Shown here: positions 20,627-29,923 of the stretch, in pieces
Layout: each line of letters opens with the position of its first letter
Numbering within the stretch: position 1 is the first letter of the stretch
Assembly: GCF_029222965.1 (NCBI RefSeq)
Contig: NZ_JARHUD010000004.1
Span: 124,001-188,000, forward strand
Direction: 5' to 3'
Source of the DNA: Aquibaculum arenosum
GTDB taxonomy: Bacteria; Pseudomonadota; Alphaproteobacteria; Kiloniellales; DSM-21159
DNA: 64,000 nucleotides
Translations under genes and position numbers: made by a program
Notes under the pieces: model-generated
The model's input: only the letters and a program-made list of their open reading frames with translations
What the model was told of the DNA's origin: nothing
Database searches by the model: none

Positions 20627-21523
20627 ATGATGGATAGCACTCCATCCCTTGACAGCTTGCGTGGCGAGATCGACGAGATCGACAGCAAGATCCACGATCT
20701 CCTGATGCGCCGCACCCAGGTTTCGCGCACCATCGCCAATGCCAAGCCGAAGGGGCCGACCTCCTTCCGCCTGGCGCGGGAAATGCAGGTGCTGCGCCGC
20801 CTGGTGGCGCGCCATGCGGGTCCGCTGCCGCGTGCCGTTTTGGTGCGTCTTTGGCGCGAGATCCTGGCCGACTCCCTCTCCCAGCAGGGCCCCTTCGCCG
20901 TGGCCGCCTATAGCGCCGAGCCGGGCAGCAGCCTGACCGGGCTGGCGCGCGACCATTTCGGCGTGCTGACTCCGGTGCTGGAGCGTGGCTCCGCGGTGCG
21001 GGTGATCAATGCCGTCGTTGAAGGAGAATGCAGCATCGGACTGCTGCCGCCGCCGGCCAGCGATGCGCCGGATGCCTGGTGGCGCTATCTGGCGCGCAGC
21101 GGCGAGAAGGTGCCGCGCATCATTGGCTACCTGCCCTTTGCGCCGGCTGCGGCGCCGTCGGGCGCCGACCAGACCGCGTTGGTCATTGGCCTGGTCGATG
21201 CCGAGCCCTCGGGCGCGGACCACAGTTTCCTGGTCCTGGAGGCCGGATCTGAATTGAGCCGCAGCGCAGCGCGCAGCCTGGTGGAAAAGGCCGACCTGCC
21301 GGTTCATGATACCGTGTTGTGGGACAGCCCTTCGGAGGGCTACCTGCTTCTGGTGGAGGTCGCCGATTTCGTGGGCCGCGACGACCCGCGTCTAAAGCGT
21401 CTGCAGGAAAACAACGGCGAGCGGATCCAGCATTGCTGGCTGATTGGGGGCTATCCCCTGCCTTTCGCCGAAGCCGATCTGGTGGACCCGCGGGTCGCCG
21501 CCAAGGAACGAGAGCGTAGCTAA
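20627..21523 (+). CDS. Chorismate mutase with degenerate prephenate dehydratase/ACT-like C-terminus
   Basis: This 298-residue protein opens with an AroQ-type chorismate mutase helix bundle (LRGEIDEIDSKIHDLLMRR, then RLAREMQVLRRLV). The remainder resembles a prephenate dehydratase: FAVAAYSAEPGSSLTGLARDH, and later an ACT-like end with QHCWLIGGYPLPF, like the LGSYP of P-proteins. The diagnostic TRF catalytic motif is missing; the equivalent place reads QTALVIG. It probably makes prephenate only, with the rest serving structure or regulation. It overlaps hisC by one base (TAATG) in an operon with hisC and tyrA. Confidence 0.85.
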   Translation: MMDSTPSLDSLRGEIDEIDSKIHDLLMRRTQVSRTIANAKPKGPTSFRLAREMQVLRRLVARHAGPLPRAVLVRLWREILADSLSQQGPFAVAAYSAEPGSSLTGLARDHFGVLTPVLERGSAVRVINAVVEGECSIGLLPPPASDAPDAWWRYLARSGEKVPRIIGYLPFAPAAAPSGADQTALVIGLVDAEPSGADHSFLVLEAGSELSRSAARSLVEKADLPVHDTVLWDSPSEGYLLLVEVADFVGRDDPRLKRLQENNGERIQHCWLIGGYPLPFAEADLVDPRVAAKERERS

Positions 21524-22593
21524 TGCCTTTGCAAGTCCGTCCCGGAATCATGGAAATCGCCGCCTATGTCGGCGGTGAGGCTGCCATTCCCGGTGTTGAG
21601 CGGGTGATTCGCCTGGCTTCGAATGAGAATCCGCTGGGCCCGAGCCCCCGGGCGGTGGAGGCTTATCGCGCCGTGGCGGAGGAGTTGCATCGCTATCCAG
21701 ACGGCGGCGCTGTGGCACTGCGCGAGGCCATCGCGCAGGCGCTGAAGCTGGATGCCGCGCGCATTGTCTGCGGCGCCGGCTCCGATGAGCTGATTTCCTT
21801 GCTCACTCGCGCCTATGCCGGACCGGGCGACGAGGTGCTCTATTCGCGGCACGGCTTCCTCATGTACCCCATCGCCGCCAAGAGCGTCGGCGCAACGCCG
21901 GTGGCGGCACCGGAGCGGGACATGACGAGCGATGTGGATGCGTTGTTGGCTGCGGTCACCGAGCACACGCGGCTGCTGTTCTTGGCCAACCCGAACAATC
22001 CGACCGGCAGCTGCCTGCCGGCGTCCGAGATCGAGCGGCTGCATGCCGGCCTGCCGGACTCAGTGCTGCTGGTTCTCGACTCCGCCTACGCCGAGTATGT
22101 GGAGCGGGCGGACTATAGCGACGGCAGCGCGCTGGTGGAAAAGCACGACAATGTCGTGATGATCCGCACCTTCTCGAAGATCCATGGGCTGGCCTCTCTG
22201 CGCCTGGGCTGGGCCTACTGTCCGCCGGCGGTGGCCGACGTGCTGCACCGCGTGCGTGGCCCCTTCAACGTGGCGGCTCCGGCCCAGGCCGCCGGCGTGG
22301 CCGCCATCGGCGACGGCGACCATCTGGAGCATTCGCGCCGGCACAACGCGGCTGCCCGGACAGCCTTTGTCGAGGGGCTGAAGCGCCTGAACCTCCGGGC
22401 CGAACCCAGCGAGGGTAACTTCGTCCTGGTGCGCTTCGGCGATGCGGCCGCAGCGGCGGCGCATCTCAAGCAGGAGGGCATCTTGGTGCGGCGCATGGAT
22501 GCCTATGGGCTGCCGCAGCACCTGCGGGTGACCATCGGTACCGACGAGGAGATGGCGCGCGTGCTGGACGCGCTCTCCCGCTTCGAACAATGA
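21523..22593 (+). CDS. hisC: Histidinol-phosphate / aromatic aminotransferase
   Basis: This 356-residue PLP-dependent fold-type I aminotransferase carries the lysine in TFSKIHGLASLRLGW and the upstream substrate loop NPNNPTGSCL. HisC-family enzymes convert imidazole-acetol phosphate. In this operon, between chorismate mutase and a prephenate dehydrogenase, it more likely also transaminates aromatic keto acids. It overlaps tyrA by four bases. Confidence 0.93.
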   Translation: MPLQVRPGIMEIAAYVGGEAAIPGVERVIRLASNENPLGPSPRAVEAYRAVAEELHRYPDGGAVALREAIAQALKLDAARIVCGAGSDELISLLTRAYAGPGDEVLYSRHGFLMYPIAAKSVGATPVAAPERDMTSDVDALLAAVTEHTRLLFLANPNNPTGSCLPASEIERLHAGLPDSVLLVLDSAYAEYVERADYSDGSALVEKHDNVVMIRTFSKIHGLASLRLGWAYCPPAVADVLHRVRGPFNVAAPAQAAGVAAIGDGDHLEHSRRHNAAARTAFVEGLKRLNLRAEPSEGNFVLVRFGDAAAAAAHLKQEGILVRRMDAYGLPQHLRVTIGTDEEMARVLDALSRFEQ

Positions 22594-23531
22594 GCAGGGC
22601 TCCTTTCCACCGCGTCGCGGTTCTCGGCATTGGCCTCATCGGCTCCTCCCTCGCGCGGGTGATGCGCACGCGGGGTCTGGCCGAAGAGATCATCGGGTTC
22701 GATGGCGCCGAGGCGGTGCGTGAGCGCAGCGTGGCGCTGGGGCTTTGCGACCGGCTGACCGACAGCCCGGCCGATGCCGTGGCCGGTGCCGATCTGGTCA
22801 TGCTCTGCCTGCCCGTTGGTGCCAATGCGACCGTGGCCGAGGCCATGGCGCCCAGGCTCGCTCCAGGCTGCATCGTCAGCGACGTGGGCTCGGTCAAGCT
22901 ATCGGTCATCCGCGACGTCGGCCCCTGCCTGCCGGAGGGGGTGCACTTCGTACCGGGCCACCCCATTGCCGGCACCGAGCACAGCGGCCCCGACGCCGGC
23001 TTTGCCGATCTCTTCGAGAACCGCTACGTCATCCTGACGCCGCCGCCCGGCAGCGACGGCGAGGCGGTGGCGCGGGTAAAGAGCCTCTGGGAAGACTGCG
23101 GCGCCATGGTGGAAAGCATGGACGCCGCTCACCACGACAAGGTGCTCGCGGTCACCAGTCATCTGCCTCACCTGATCGCCTACACCATCGTTGGCACTGC
23201 CTTCGACCTGGAGGCCAGCGAGCGCCAGGAGGTGATCCGCTACTCCGCCGGTGGCTTCCGCGACTTCACCCGCATCGCCGGCTCCGATCCGGTGATGTGG
23301 CGCGATGTCTTCCTCAACAACCGCGAAGCCGTGCTGGAGATGCTGCAGCGCTTCAGCGAAGACCTCACCGCCCTGCAGCGGGCGATCCGCTGGGGCGAAG
23401 GCGACACGCTGGAAGACCTCTTCCGCCGCACCCGTGAGATCCGCCGCGGCGTGATCGAGATGCGCCAGGCCGGCACCTTCGACGCGCGCGAGCCTGATAA
23501 TCCGGCGCCTGAGGACGAGCCGTCGCAGTAG
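22590..23531 (+). CDS. tyrA: Prephenate/arogenate dehydrogenase
   Basis: This 313-residue protein has an N-terminal Rossmann motif (AVLGIGLIGSSLARVMR) and the catalytic segment FVPGHPIAGTEHSGPDAG. It carries out the NAD(P)-dependent oxidative decarboxylation that leads to tyrosine. Whether prephenate or arogenate is the substrate is unclear; cyclohexadienyl dehydrogenase (TyrC-type) is equally suitable. Its start overlaps the hisC stop, and it is the last gene of the three-gene operon. Confidence 0.94.
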   Translation: MSRAPFHRVAVLGIGLIGSSLARVMRTRGLAEEIIGFDGAEAVRERSVALGLCDRLTDSPADAVAGADLVMLCLPVGANATVAEAMAPRLAPGCIVSDVGSVKLSVIRDVGPCLPEGVHFVPGHPIAGTEHSGPDAGFADLFENRYVILTPPPGSDGEAVARVKSLWEDCGAMVESMDAAHHDKVLAVTSHLPHLIAYTIVGTAFDLEASERQEVIRYSAGGFRDFTRIAGSDPVMWRDVFLNNREAVLEMLQRFSEDLTALQRAIRWGEGDTLEDLFRRTREIRRGVIEMRQAGTFDAREPDNPAPEDEPSQ

Positions 23532-23538
23532 CCAAAGG

Positions 23539-24558
23539 TTACGTCTTTTTGAGCTCGTCGGGCTCCGGTGCTTCGCTCAGCAGGCGGCGCAGGCCCAGAA
23601 ACGCGGTGTCGGGCCGGGTGAGCCGCCACAGCGGCACCTGGGCAAGATAGTCTGAGAAGCGTCCCTTGTCTTCCAGGCGCCGACGAAACGCCTCGGCATC
23701 CAACAGCCCCTCCAGATGGCTCAGGACCCCGCCTGCCAGATAAACGCCGCCCAGGGCACCGAAGGCCAGGGCAAGGTCGCCGACGAGCGTTGCCAGCCAG
23801 TTTTGGAACAGCACGATGGCATCCCCGCAGAGCCGGTCACCGGCGCGGGCGGCCGCCACGACTTCGGCCGGTGTGTCTGGCGGGGTGGGTGCGCGGCGCA
23901 GCGCTGCCAGCGCCCCGGCAATCTCCACCAGACCGGGGCCGCTGGCAAGGCGCTCATAGGAGACATGCCCGCGTTCGTGACGCAGGTGGTCCAGAACCTC
24001 CGCCTCCTCGGCAGTGCAGGCGGCGGCCGTCATGTGGCCTGCTTCACCAGGCACCACGGTCCAGCCACCGTGTCTGTCGGCGACGATGGCTGCCGCGCCC
24101 AGCCCCGTGCCGGGACCGAGCACCAGGATTGGTCGGCCGGGCCTCGGTGATAGAGCCGGACCCAGCGGACTCCGATCTCCGTCCGTCAGCAGAGGCAGCG
24201 CATGCGCCAGGGCCGCGAAGTCGTTCACAACCTCCAGACGCTCCAGACCTAGTTCTGCCTGCACGGCGCGCGGCGTGAAGCGCCAGCGCGCGTTGGTCAG
24301 GCTGATCTGCGTATCAGCGCTGTGGTTTGCCACCGGCGCGGCGATGGCCAGGGCCGCCGCGGCCGGGGTGGGGCAGCCGGCCTCCTCCAGGACGCGGGCG
24401 ATGGCGGTGGCCGGCCCGGCGACCGAGGCCGTGGCCATGCGCGTGTGATAGAGGGCGTCTCCCTCCGCCAGCGAGCCAGCGGGATAGAGCGCGAAGCGGG
24501 CGTTGGTGCCGCCGATATCCGCCACCAGCCAGAGGGCCTTGGACTCCCACTCGGTCAT
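23539..24558 (-). CDS. glk: Glucokinase
   Basis: This 339-residue ROK-unrelated bacterial glucokinase phosphorylates glucose with ATP. The phosphate-1 loop is VADIGGTNARFALY near the N-terminus, the glucose-binding Asp is in VVNDFAALAHAL, and the adenosine region is LGPGTGLGAA. The EGGHM-type motif is altered to GEAGHMTAA. The ATG at 24558 gives the standard N-terminus; a longer frame upstream is not supported. It is convergent with tyrA seven bases away and divergent from the ammonia-lyase gene. Confidence 0.94.
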   Translation of the reverse strand: MTEWESKALWLVADIGGTNARFALYPAGSLAEGDALYHTRMATASVAGPATAIARVLEEAGCPTPAAAALAIAAPVANHSADTQISLTNARWRFTPRAVQAELGLERLEVVNDFAALAHALPLLTDGDRSPLGPALSPRPGRPILVLGPGTGLGAAAIVADRHGGWTVVPGEAGHMTAAACTAEEAEVLDHLRHERGHVSYERLASGPGLVEIAGALAALRRAPTPPDTPAEVVAAARAGDRLCGDAIVLFQNWLATLVGDLALAFGALGGVYLAGGVLSHLEGLLDAEAFRRRLEDKGRFSDYLAQVPLWRLTRPDTAFLGLRRLLSEAPEPDELKKT

Positions 24559-24673
24559 GGCTGGATGATCTCCATCAGAAAGCCGATTCCGTCGCGACCG
24601 GGCATGCTCTAGGCTAAGCCTCTTGCGACAGCCTGAAAAGTCGATGGCCTCGCGCCTGAACCAAGAGGACAAA

Positions 24674-25879
24674 ATGCTGCAGCCACCGCCGCGGATTCTC
24701 GACCAAGCGCACCTGACTGTGACGCAGGGGCCCTGGCCCGCGGCGCTGGATGCCGTGCTCTCGCCGGCGATGGCCGAAGCGGCCCTGACGGAGATTGCCG
24801 ACTGGCCGGGCTATGCACCGACGCCGATCCACCGGCTCGACCGCCTGGCCGAGGCGCTGGGGCTGGGCGCGATCTACTACAAGGACGAGGGGCATCGCTT
24901 TGCCTTGGAGAGCTTCAAGGCGCTGGGCGGAGCCTATGGCGTCTTGCGCCTGGCGGCGGCGCAGGTGGCCGAGCGGAGCGGTGCCACTCCGGCGCTCAGC
25001 CGCATCCGTGCCGGAGAATTTCGCGAGCAGCTTCACGAACTGACCGTCACCACGGCCACCGATGGCAACCACGGCCGCTCGGTCGCCTGGGGGGCGCAAA
25101 TGGCCGGCTGCCGCTGCCGCATCTACATCCACGCCACCGTCAGCAGCGGGCGGCAGCAGGCCATGGAAGCGCTGGGGGCCGAGGTGGTGCGGATCGAGGG
25201 GGACTACGACGAATCGGTGATCCGCTGCGCGCGCGACTCCGAGGAGAACGGCTGGTTCGTGGTCTCGGACACCTCCTACGAGGGCTACACCGAGGTGCCG
25301 CGGGAGGTGATGGCGGGCTACAGCGTCATGGCGTCGGAAGCGCTGGAGCAGCTTGCCGACGCGCCACCCACCCACCTCTTCATCCAGGGCGGTGTGGGCG
25401 GCGTGGCCGCGGCGCTCTGCGCGCGCTTCTGGCAGGGGCTGGGCGAGAGACGGCCGCGGACGGTGGTGGTGGAACCGGCCAGCGCCGCCTGCATCCTCGC
25501 CACCGCCCGGGCCGGGAGCCCGACGCAGGTGCCGCTGGAGGAGGAGACCCTGATGGCCGGCCTGTCCTGCGGCACGATCTCCCTGCTGGCCTGGGACATC
25601 CTCAAGGCCGGGGCCTCGGACTATCTCTCCATCGGTGAGGAAGGGGTGGCGCCGGCGATGCGCCTGCTGGCCTCGGGCGAGGCCGGCGGCGGCGCCATCG
25701 TCGCCGGGGAATCGGCTGTCGCCGGTCTCATCGGCCTGACCGCCGCCGCCCAGGACGAGGCCCTGCGGGCGGGGCTGGGCCTGGGTCCGGACAGCCGGGT
25801 CTTCCTGCTGGGCAGCGAAGGGGCGACGGACCCGGACATCTATCGGCGGCTGGTGGGCAGCGGCCCGCATTCAGTCTGA
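24674..25879 (+). CDS. dpaL: Diaminopropionate ammonia-lyase
   Basis: This PLP enzyme of about 400 residues cleaves 2,3-diaminopropionate to pyruvate and ammonia. The PLP lysine is in ALESFKALGGAYGV, the nucleotide-like loop in VTTATDGNHGRSVAWGA, and the phosphate-binding glycines in IQGGVGGVAAAL. EGATDPDIY closes the family pattern. I prefer the ATG at 24674, five bases after AGAGGA; ATG 24644 and TTG 24623 are in frame. It converges with the trehalose operon, whose last gene ends at the next base. Threonine synthase-like relatives cannot be fully excluded. Confidence 0.88.
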   Translation: MLQPPPRILDQAHLTVTQGPWPAALDAVLSPAMAEAALTEIADWPGYAPTPIHRLDRLAEALGLGAIYYKDEGHRFALESFKALGGAYGVLRLAAAQVAERSGATPALSRIRAGEFREQLHELTVTTATDGNHGRSVAWGAQMAGCRCRIYIHATVSSGRQQAMEALGAEVVRIEGDYDESVIRCARDSEENGWFVVSDTSYEGYTEVPREVMAGYSVMASEALEQLADAPPTHLFIQGGVGGVAAALCARFWQGLGERRPRTVVVEPASAACILATARAGSPTQVPLEEETLMAGLSCGTISLLAWDILKAGASDYLSIGEEGVAPAMRLLASGEAGGGAIVAGESAVAGLIGLTAAAQDEALRAGLGLGPDSRVFLLGSEGATDPDIYRRLVGSGPHSV

Positions 25880-27274
25880 TTAGGCTTCCCAGGCATCCTC
25901 GGCCAGGCGGGTGACGAAGCTGCGCCACCAACGGGTGACGTCCTGGGCCCGGATCACCTCCATCATGGCCTGCCAGCGCTCTTGGCGTTCCTCCAGGGAC
26001 ATGGCCAGCGCCTGGTGCAGCGCCTCACCGGTGGCCTCGTAGTCCAGGGGATTGACGATCAGCGCCGCATCCAGTTCATGCGCCGCGCCTGCAAAGCGCG
26101 AGAGCAGCAGGACGCCCGGGTCCTCCGGGTCCTGCGCGGCCACATATTCCTTGGCCACCAGGTTCATGCCGTCGCGCAGCGGGGTGACCAGCGCCACTGA
26201 GGCAATGCGCAACACCCCGGCCAAGGCGCTGCGGGAGAGGCCACGGTTCACGTAGCGCAGCGGCACCCAGTCCAGTTCAGCGAAGCGGCCGTTGACGTGC
26301 CCGCTCAGCTCTTCCAGGCGCCGGCGCAGGTGGATGTACTCCGGCACTTCCGAGCGTGAATGAGGGGCGATCTGCAGGAAGGCGATGCGCCGGCGGTGCT
26401 CGGGATGATGCTCAAGCAGATGCTCGTAGGAGAGAATGCGCTGGGGCAGGCCCTTGGTGTAGTCCAGGCGGTCGACCCCCAAGAGCAGGCGCCGGCCATC
26501 CAGGCTAATGAGCAGGCGTCGCCGAGCCTCGTTGCGCACCTGCGCCGCCGCTTGGGCGAAGCCGTCGGGATCGATGGAAATGGGAAAGCAGCCGGCGCGC
26601 AAACGGCGGCCAAAGCACTCGATGCGCTCTTCATCCAGTACCTTGCCGCCGGCCTCGAAGCGCAGATAGTCCAGGAAGGCCCGCAGGTCAGTGCGGGTTT
26701 GCAAACCGATCAGGTCGCAGTGGCAGAGCCCTTCCATCAGTTCGCGGTGGTTCGGCAGGGCGGTGAGGGCCTCGGGGGCCGGGAAGGGAGTGTGCAGGAA
26801 AAAGCCGATGGGGTTGTCTACGCCGCGCTTGCGCAGCTCCTGCGCCACCAAGAGCAGGTGATAGTCGTGGATCCAGATCAGGTCGCCGGGGCGAACCTGC
26901 TGCGCAAGCTGCTCGGCAAAGAGTTCGTTGACCCGGCGATAGGCTTCGAAATGCGCGCTGTGATACTCCATCAGGTCGGCGCGGTAGTGGAGAATCGGCC
27001 AGAGCACGCCGTTGGAGTAGCCGTTGTAGTAGCCCTCGAGTTCGGCCTCGGTCAGGTCAATGGTGGTGACCTGGTAATGCTCTTTTTCCTCCGTGTTGAG
27101 CCTGCGCTCCGTCTCACTCTCCGCAATGCGGCCACTCCAGCCGAACCAGAGGCCGTGGCTTTCCGACAGTGCGTCGTGAATGGCCACCGCCAGGCCTCCG
27201 GTTGCGCCGCGGTTTCCGGCGCCGGTTTGCAGGGGTGTTACACGGTTGGAAAGCAACAGCAGGCGCCGCATCAC
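25880..27274 (-). CDS. otsA: Trehalose-6-phosphate synthase
   Basis: This 464-residue GT20 glycosyltransferase joins UDP-glucose and glucose-6-phosphate. Family segments include [48 protein letters not shown] for donor binding, and [15 protein letters not shown]. The N-terminus reads RLLLLSNRV, followed by the usual GGLAVAIHD. Its ATG overlaps the stop of the GH15 gene by four bases. It is the last gene of the otsB-GH15-otsA transcript. Confidence 0.97.
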   Translation of the reverse strand: MMRRLLLLSNRVTPLQTGAGNRGATGGLAVAIHDALSESHGLWFGWSGRIAESETERRLNTEEKEHYQVTTIDLTEAELEGYYNGYSNGVLWPILHYRADLMEYHSAHFEAYRRVNELFAEQLAQQVRPGDLIWIHDYHLLLVAQELRKRGVDNPIGFFLHTPFPAPEALTALPNHRELMEGLCHCDLIGLQTRTDLRAFLDYLRFEAGGKVLDEERIECFGRRLRAGCFPISIDPDGFAQAAAQVRNEARRRLLISLDGRRLLLGVDRLDYTKGLPQRILSYEHLLEHHPEHRRRIAFLQIAPHSRSEVPEYIHLRRRLEELSGHVNGRFAELDWVPLRYVNRGLSRSALAGVLRIASVALVTPLRDGMNLVAKEYVAAQDPEDPGVLLLSRFAGAAHELDAALIVNPLDYEATGEALHQALAMSLEERQERWQAMMEVIRAQDVTRWWRSFVTRLAEDAWEA

Positions 27275-29064
27275 AGCGCCTCCCAGCTCCGGCTGAGGCG
27301 CGTCGCCGAATGAATGATGCCGACCAGGGAGTAGGTCTGGGGGAAGTTGCCCCAGAGCTCGCCTGTCTTCGGATCCAGATCCTCGGAAAGCAGTCCGACG
27401 TGGTTGCGACGCGCCAGGAGGTTTTCAAAGAGCGCGCGCGCTTCTTCCTCGCGCCCGGTCGCGGCCAAGGCGTCCACATACCAGAATGAGCAGATGGTGA
27501 AGGCTACCTCAGGTACTCCGAAATCGTCCGCTGCATGATACCGCAAAAGGTAACCCTCCCGCATAAGGGAACGCTCCACCGCGGCCACGGTTCCCAGATA
27601 ACGGGGATCCTTGCCCTCGACGAAGCCCAGATCCTGCATCAGCAGCAGACTGGCATCCAGGGTCTCGCCTTCGAAGGTGGCCACGAAGCTGTTCAGCTTG
27701 TCGTTCCAGGCGCGCTTCAGGATCACGCTGCGGATGCGCTCGGCCTCGGTCTGCCAGTAGGCCGCCCTCTGGGTCTGCCCCAGGCGGCGCGCGATCCGTG
27801 CCAGGCGATCGCAGGCGGCCCAGCAGAGCAGGGTGGAGTAGGTGTGGACCATCTGCCGGCTGCGGTACTCCCAGGGGCCCGCATCCGGGATGTCGAAGCG
27901 CCGGATCGCCTGCTCGCCCAACTCCTCCAGACGCCGGAAGAGATTGAGCGTTCCGGGCGCCATCAGGCGCTGGTCGAAGAAGCACTGCGTTGCGGCCAGG
28001 ATCACACTGCCGTAGCCGTCGTTCTGGATCTGGGTGTAGGCCTGATTGCCGACGCGCACCGGCCCCATGCCCCGATAGCCGGGCAGGCTCTCGACAACGC
28101 GCTCGTCGATGCGCTGTTCCAGGTCGAGCCCGAAGACCGGCTGGAGGTAACCGTCCGGGGCCGCCGAAACCACGTTCATGATGTAGCGCAGATAGCCTTC
28201 CATGGTGCGCGTAGCGCCCAGGCGATTGAGGGCATTGACGGTGTAGTAGGAGTCCCGCAGCCAGCAGTAACGGTAGTCCCAGTTGCGCTGCGAGCCCGGC
28301 GCCTCGGGGATGGAAGTGGTGAGCGCCGCGATCAGGCCGCCGGTTTCCTCGTAGCTGCAGAGCTTGAGCGTGATGGCGGCGCGGATTACCGCCTCCTGCC
28401 ACTCGAAGGGGATGGAGAGCGAGCGCACCCAGTCCCGCCAGTAGGCATCGGTCTCGGCAATCAGACGGTTGGCCGCGGTTTCCACCGGTTCGGCTAGGCT
28501 CTCATCCGGCCCCAGCAGCAGGTGCTCGTCCTCCTCGAGCAGGAACCAGCGCTCGGGCAGGACGTAGGCCAACGGCGCGGTGGCGTAGAGCCGCAAGGTG
28601 AACGAGGGGCCGATGTAGCGGGCGTGATTGCTGCCGCGTGTGACCTGTGGTTTTTCGGCGCCGTAGCTGCAGGTAGGACGGAGAACGACGCGGACCTGCG
28701 GCGTGCCGCTGATCGGGCGCATGCGGCGCACGATCATGGTTGGGCGGAAGGTGCGGCCGAACAGCTTGCTGCGCGGGATGCAGTCGGTGATCTCCACGGC
28801 GCTGCCGTCCTCGGCATAAAGCCGCGTGACCAGCACCGCCGAGTTGCGACGATACTCCTGCTCGCAGCGCTGCTGCCCCTTGAGTTCGATGGCAAAGAAG
28901 CCTTCGTTTGGCTCCTCGCCCCCCAGCAGGGCGCTGAACCAGGGATCGCCGTCGAACGCGGGCAGACAGCCCCAGACCATCCGCCCGTAGCAGTCCACCA
29001 GGACGCCGATGGCGCAGTTGCCGATCACCGCCAGATCGAGGTTGGGCCGAGGCGCGAAGGTCAA
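27271..29064 (-). CDS. Glycoside hydrolase family 15 protein
   Basis: This 597-residue GH15 protein combines an N-terminal beta domain (IGNCAIGVLVDCYGRMVWGC) with a helical barrel containing NWDYRYCWLRDSYYTVNAL and the C-terminal TFTICSFWYVDALA-like catalytic region. GH15 includes glucoamylases and trehalases. Placed inside an ots operon, a trehalase or an alpha-glucan enzyme feeding or limiting trehalose is likely; that role is inferred from context. No signal peptide is seen, so it should be cytoplasmic. It starts three bases after otsB and overlaps otsA by four. Confidence 0.93.
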   Translation of the reverse strand: MTFAPRPNLDLAVIGNCAIGVLVDCYGRMVWGCLPAFDGDPWFSALLGGEEPNEGFFAIELKGQQRCEQEYRRNSAVLVTRLYAEDGSAVEITDCIPRSKLFGRTFRPTMIVRRMRPISGTPQVRVVLRPTCSYGAEKPQVTRGSNHARYIGPSFTLRLYATAPLAYVLPERWFLLEEDEHLLLGPDESLAEPVETAANRLIAETDAYWRDWVRSLSIPFEWQEAVIRAAITLKLCSYEETGGLIAALTTSIPEAPGSQRNWDYRYCWLRDSYYTVNALNRLGATRTMEGYLRYIMNVVSAAPDGYLQPVFGLDLEQRIDERVVESLPGYRGMGPVRVGNQAYTQIQNDGYGSVILAATQCFFDQRLMAPGTLNLFRRLEELGEQAIRRFDIPDAGPWEYRSRQMVHTYSTLLCWAACDRLARIARRLGQTQRAAYWQTEAERIRSVILKRAWNDKLNSFVATFEGETLDASLLLMQDLGFVEGKDPRYLGTVAAVERSLMREGYLLRYHAADDFGVPEVAFTICSFWYVDALAATGREEEARALFENLLARRNHVGLLSEDLDPKTGELWGNFPQTYSLVGIIHSATRLSRSWEAL

Positions 29065-29067
29065 GCG

Positions 29068-29844
29068 TCAGTCTCCTTTTGGGGTCAATGCCTGCGCAGC
29101 TTCGCTCAACCAGCGGCGCAGGGCTGGGGGATCGGGCAGGGCCCAGCGTGCTGCGCTGGCCCGCCTTCCAACAAGAATGGTATGGCCCTGCAGGGCGTTG
29201 ACCCTACGAAAGCCATCCTCATCGGTCACGTCATCCCCGGCGAAGGCAGGGATGCGCCCCCGAAAGGGTGGTTCATCGAGGAAAGCCGCGATGGCCTGGC
29301 CCTTGTCGCTGCCCGGCACGCGCAGTTCGATGACCGCCTTGCCTGGCACGGCGGCCAAGGGCGGTTCGCAAGTGCCGGCAAGCGCTTCGGCCAGGCGACG
29401 GGCTTCGGTCTCGCAGGCGGGCGCGCCACGATAGTGCAGGGCCAGTCCGTGTGACTTGCGTTCGAGCAGCATGCCAGGATGACGCTCGGCAAAGAGTGCA
29501 AGCCGCGCTTCCACTGCGGCAAAGCCGTCGGGCAAAGTGGCTGTGGGCAGGAGGTGCCCCCGGGCATCGCGTCGCTCCAGACCGTGCTGGCCGGCGGCGG
29601 CCAGGTGCAGGGGAGCGAAGAGTGCATCGAGCTGTGCCAAGGGCCGGCCGCTCACGAGAGCCAGCGCGCCGCCCAGGCGGGTGCGCAGGCAGGCCAGAGT
29701 CTCGGTCAGCCCGGCTTCCACCGCAACCTCATCGGGGCGCTCGGCGATGTCCAGCAGGCAGCCGTCCACGTCGAGAAACAACGCCCAGTCGGTTCCCGGC
29801 AGCGGCGGTGCGGGCAGATGGAAGAGGGGCTCTTCGAGCGGCAT
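29068..29844 (-). CDS. otsB: Trehalose-6-phosphate phosphatase
   Basis: This 258-residue HAD phosphatase has the nucleophile motif LFLDVDGCLLDI with the two Asp residues, ALVSGRPLAQLDALF as motif II, and GDDVTDEDGFRRV as the metal-binding motif IV. It releases trehalose from the OtsA product. The ATG at 29844 gives a normal N-terminus; longer frames run into proline/serine-rich shadow sequence. It is first in the operon, ahead of GH15 and otsA. Confidence 0.95.
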   Translation of the reverse strand: MPLEEPLFHLPAPPLPGTDWALFLDVDGCLLDIAERPDEVAVEAGLTETLACLRTRLGGALALVSGRPLAQLDALFAPLHLAAAGQHGLERRDARGHLLPTATLPDGFAAVEARLALFAERHPGMLLERKSHGLALHYRGAPACETEARRLAEALAGTCEPPLAAVPGKAVIELRVPGSDKGQAIAAFLDEPPFRGRIPAFAGDDVTDEDGFRRVNALQGHTILVGRRASAARWALPDPPALRRWLSEAAQALTPKGD

Positions 29845-29923
29845 GACGACTATAGGCAGATATGCATGTGCCCGGACCCTAGCCAAACTATGGGGATGCG
29901 GCAACGCAGGTGAAGCGCCCCTG

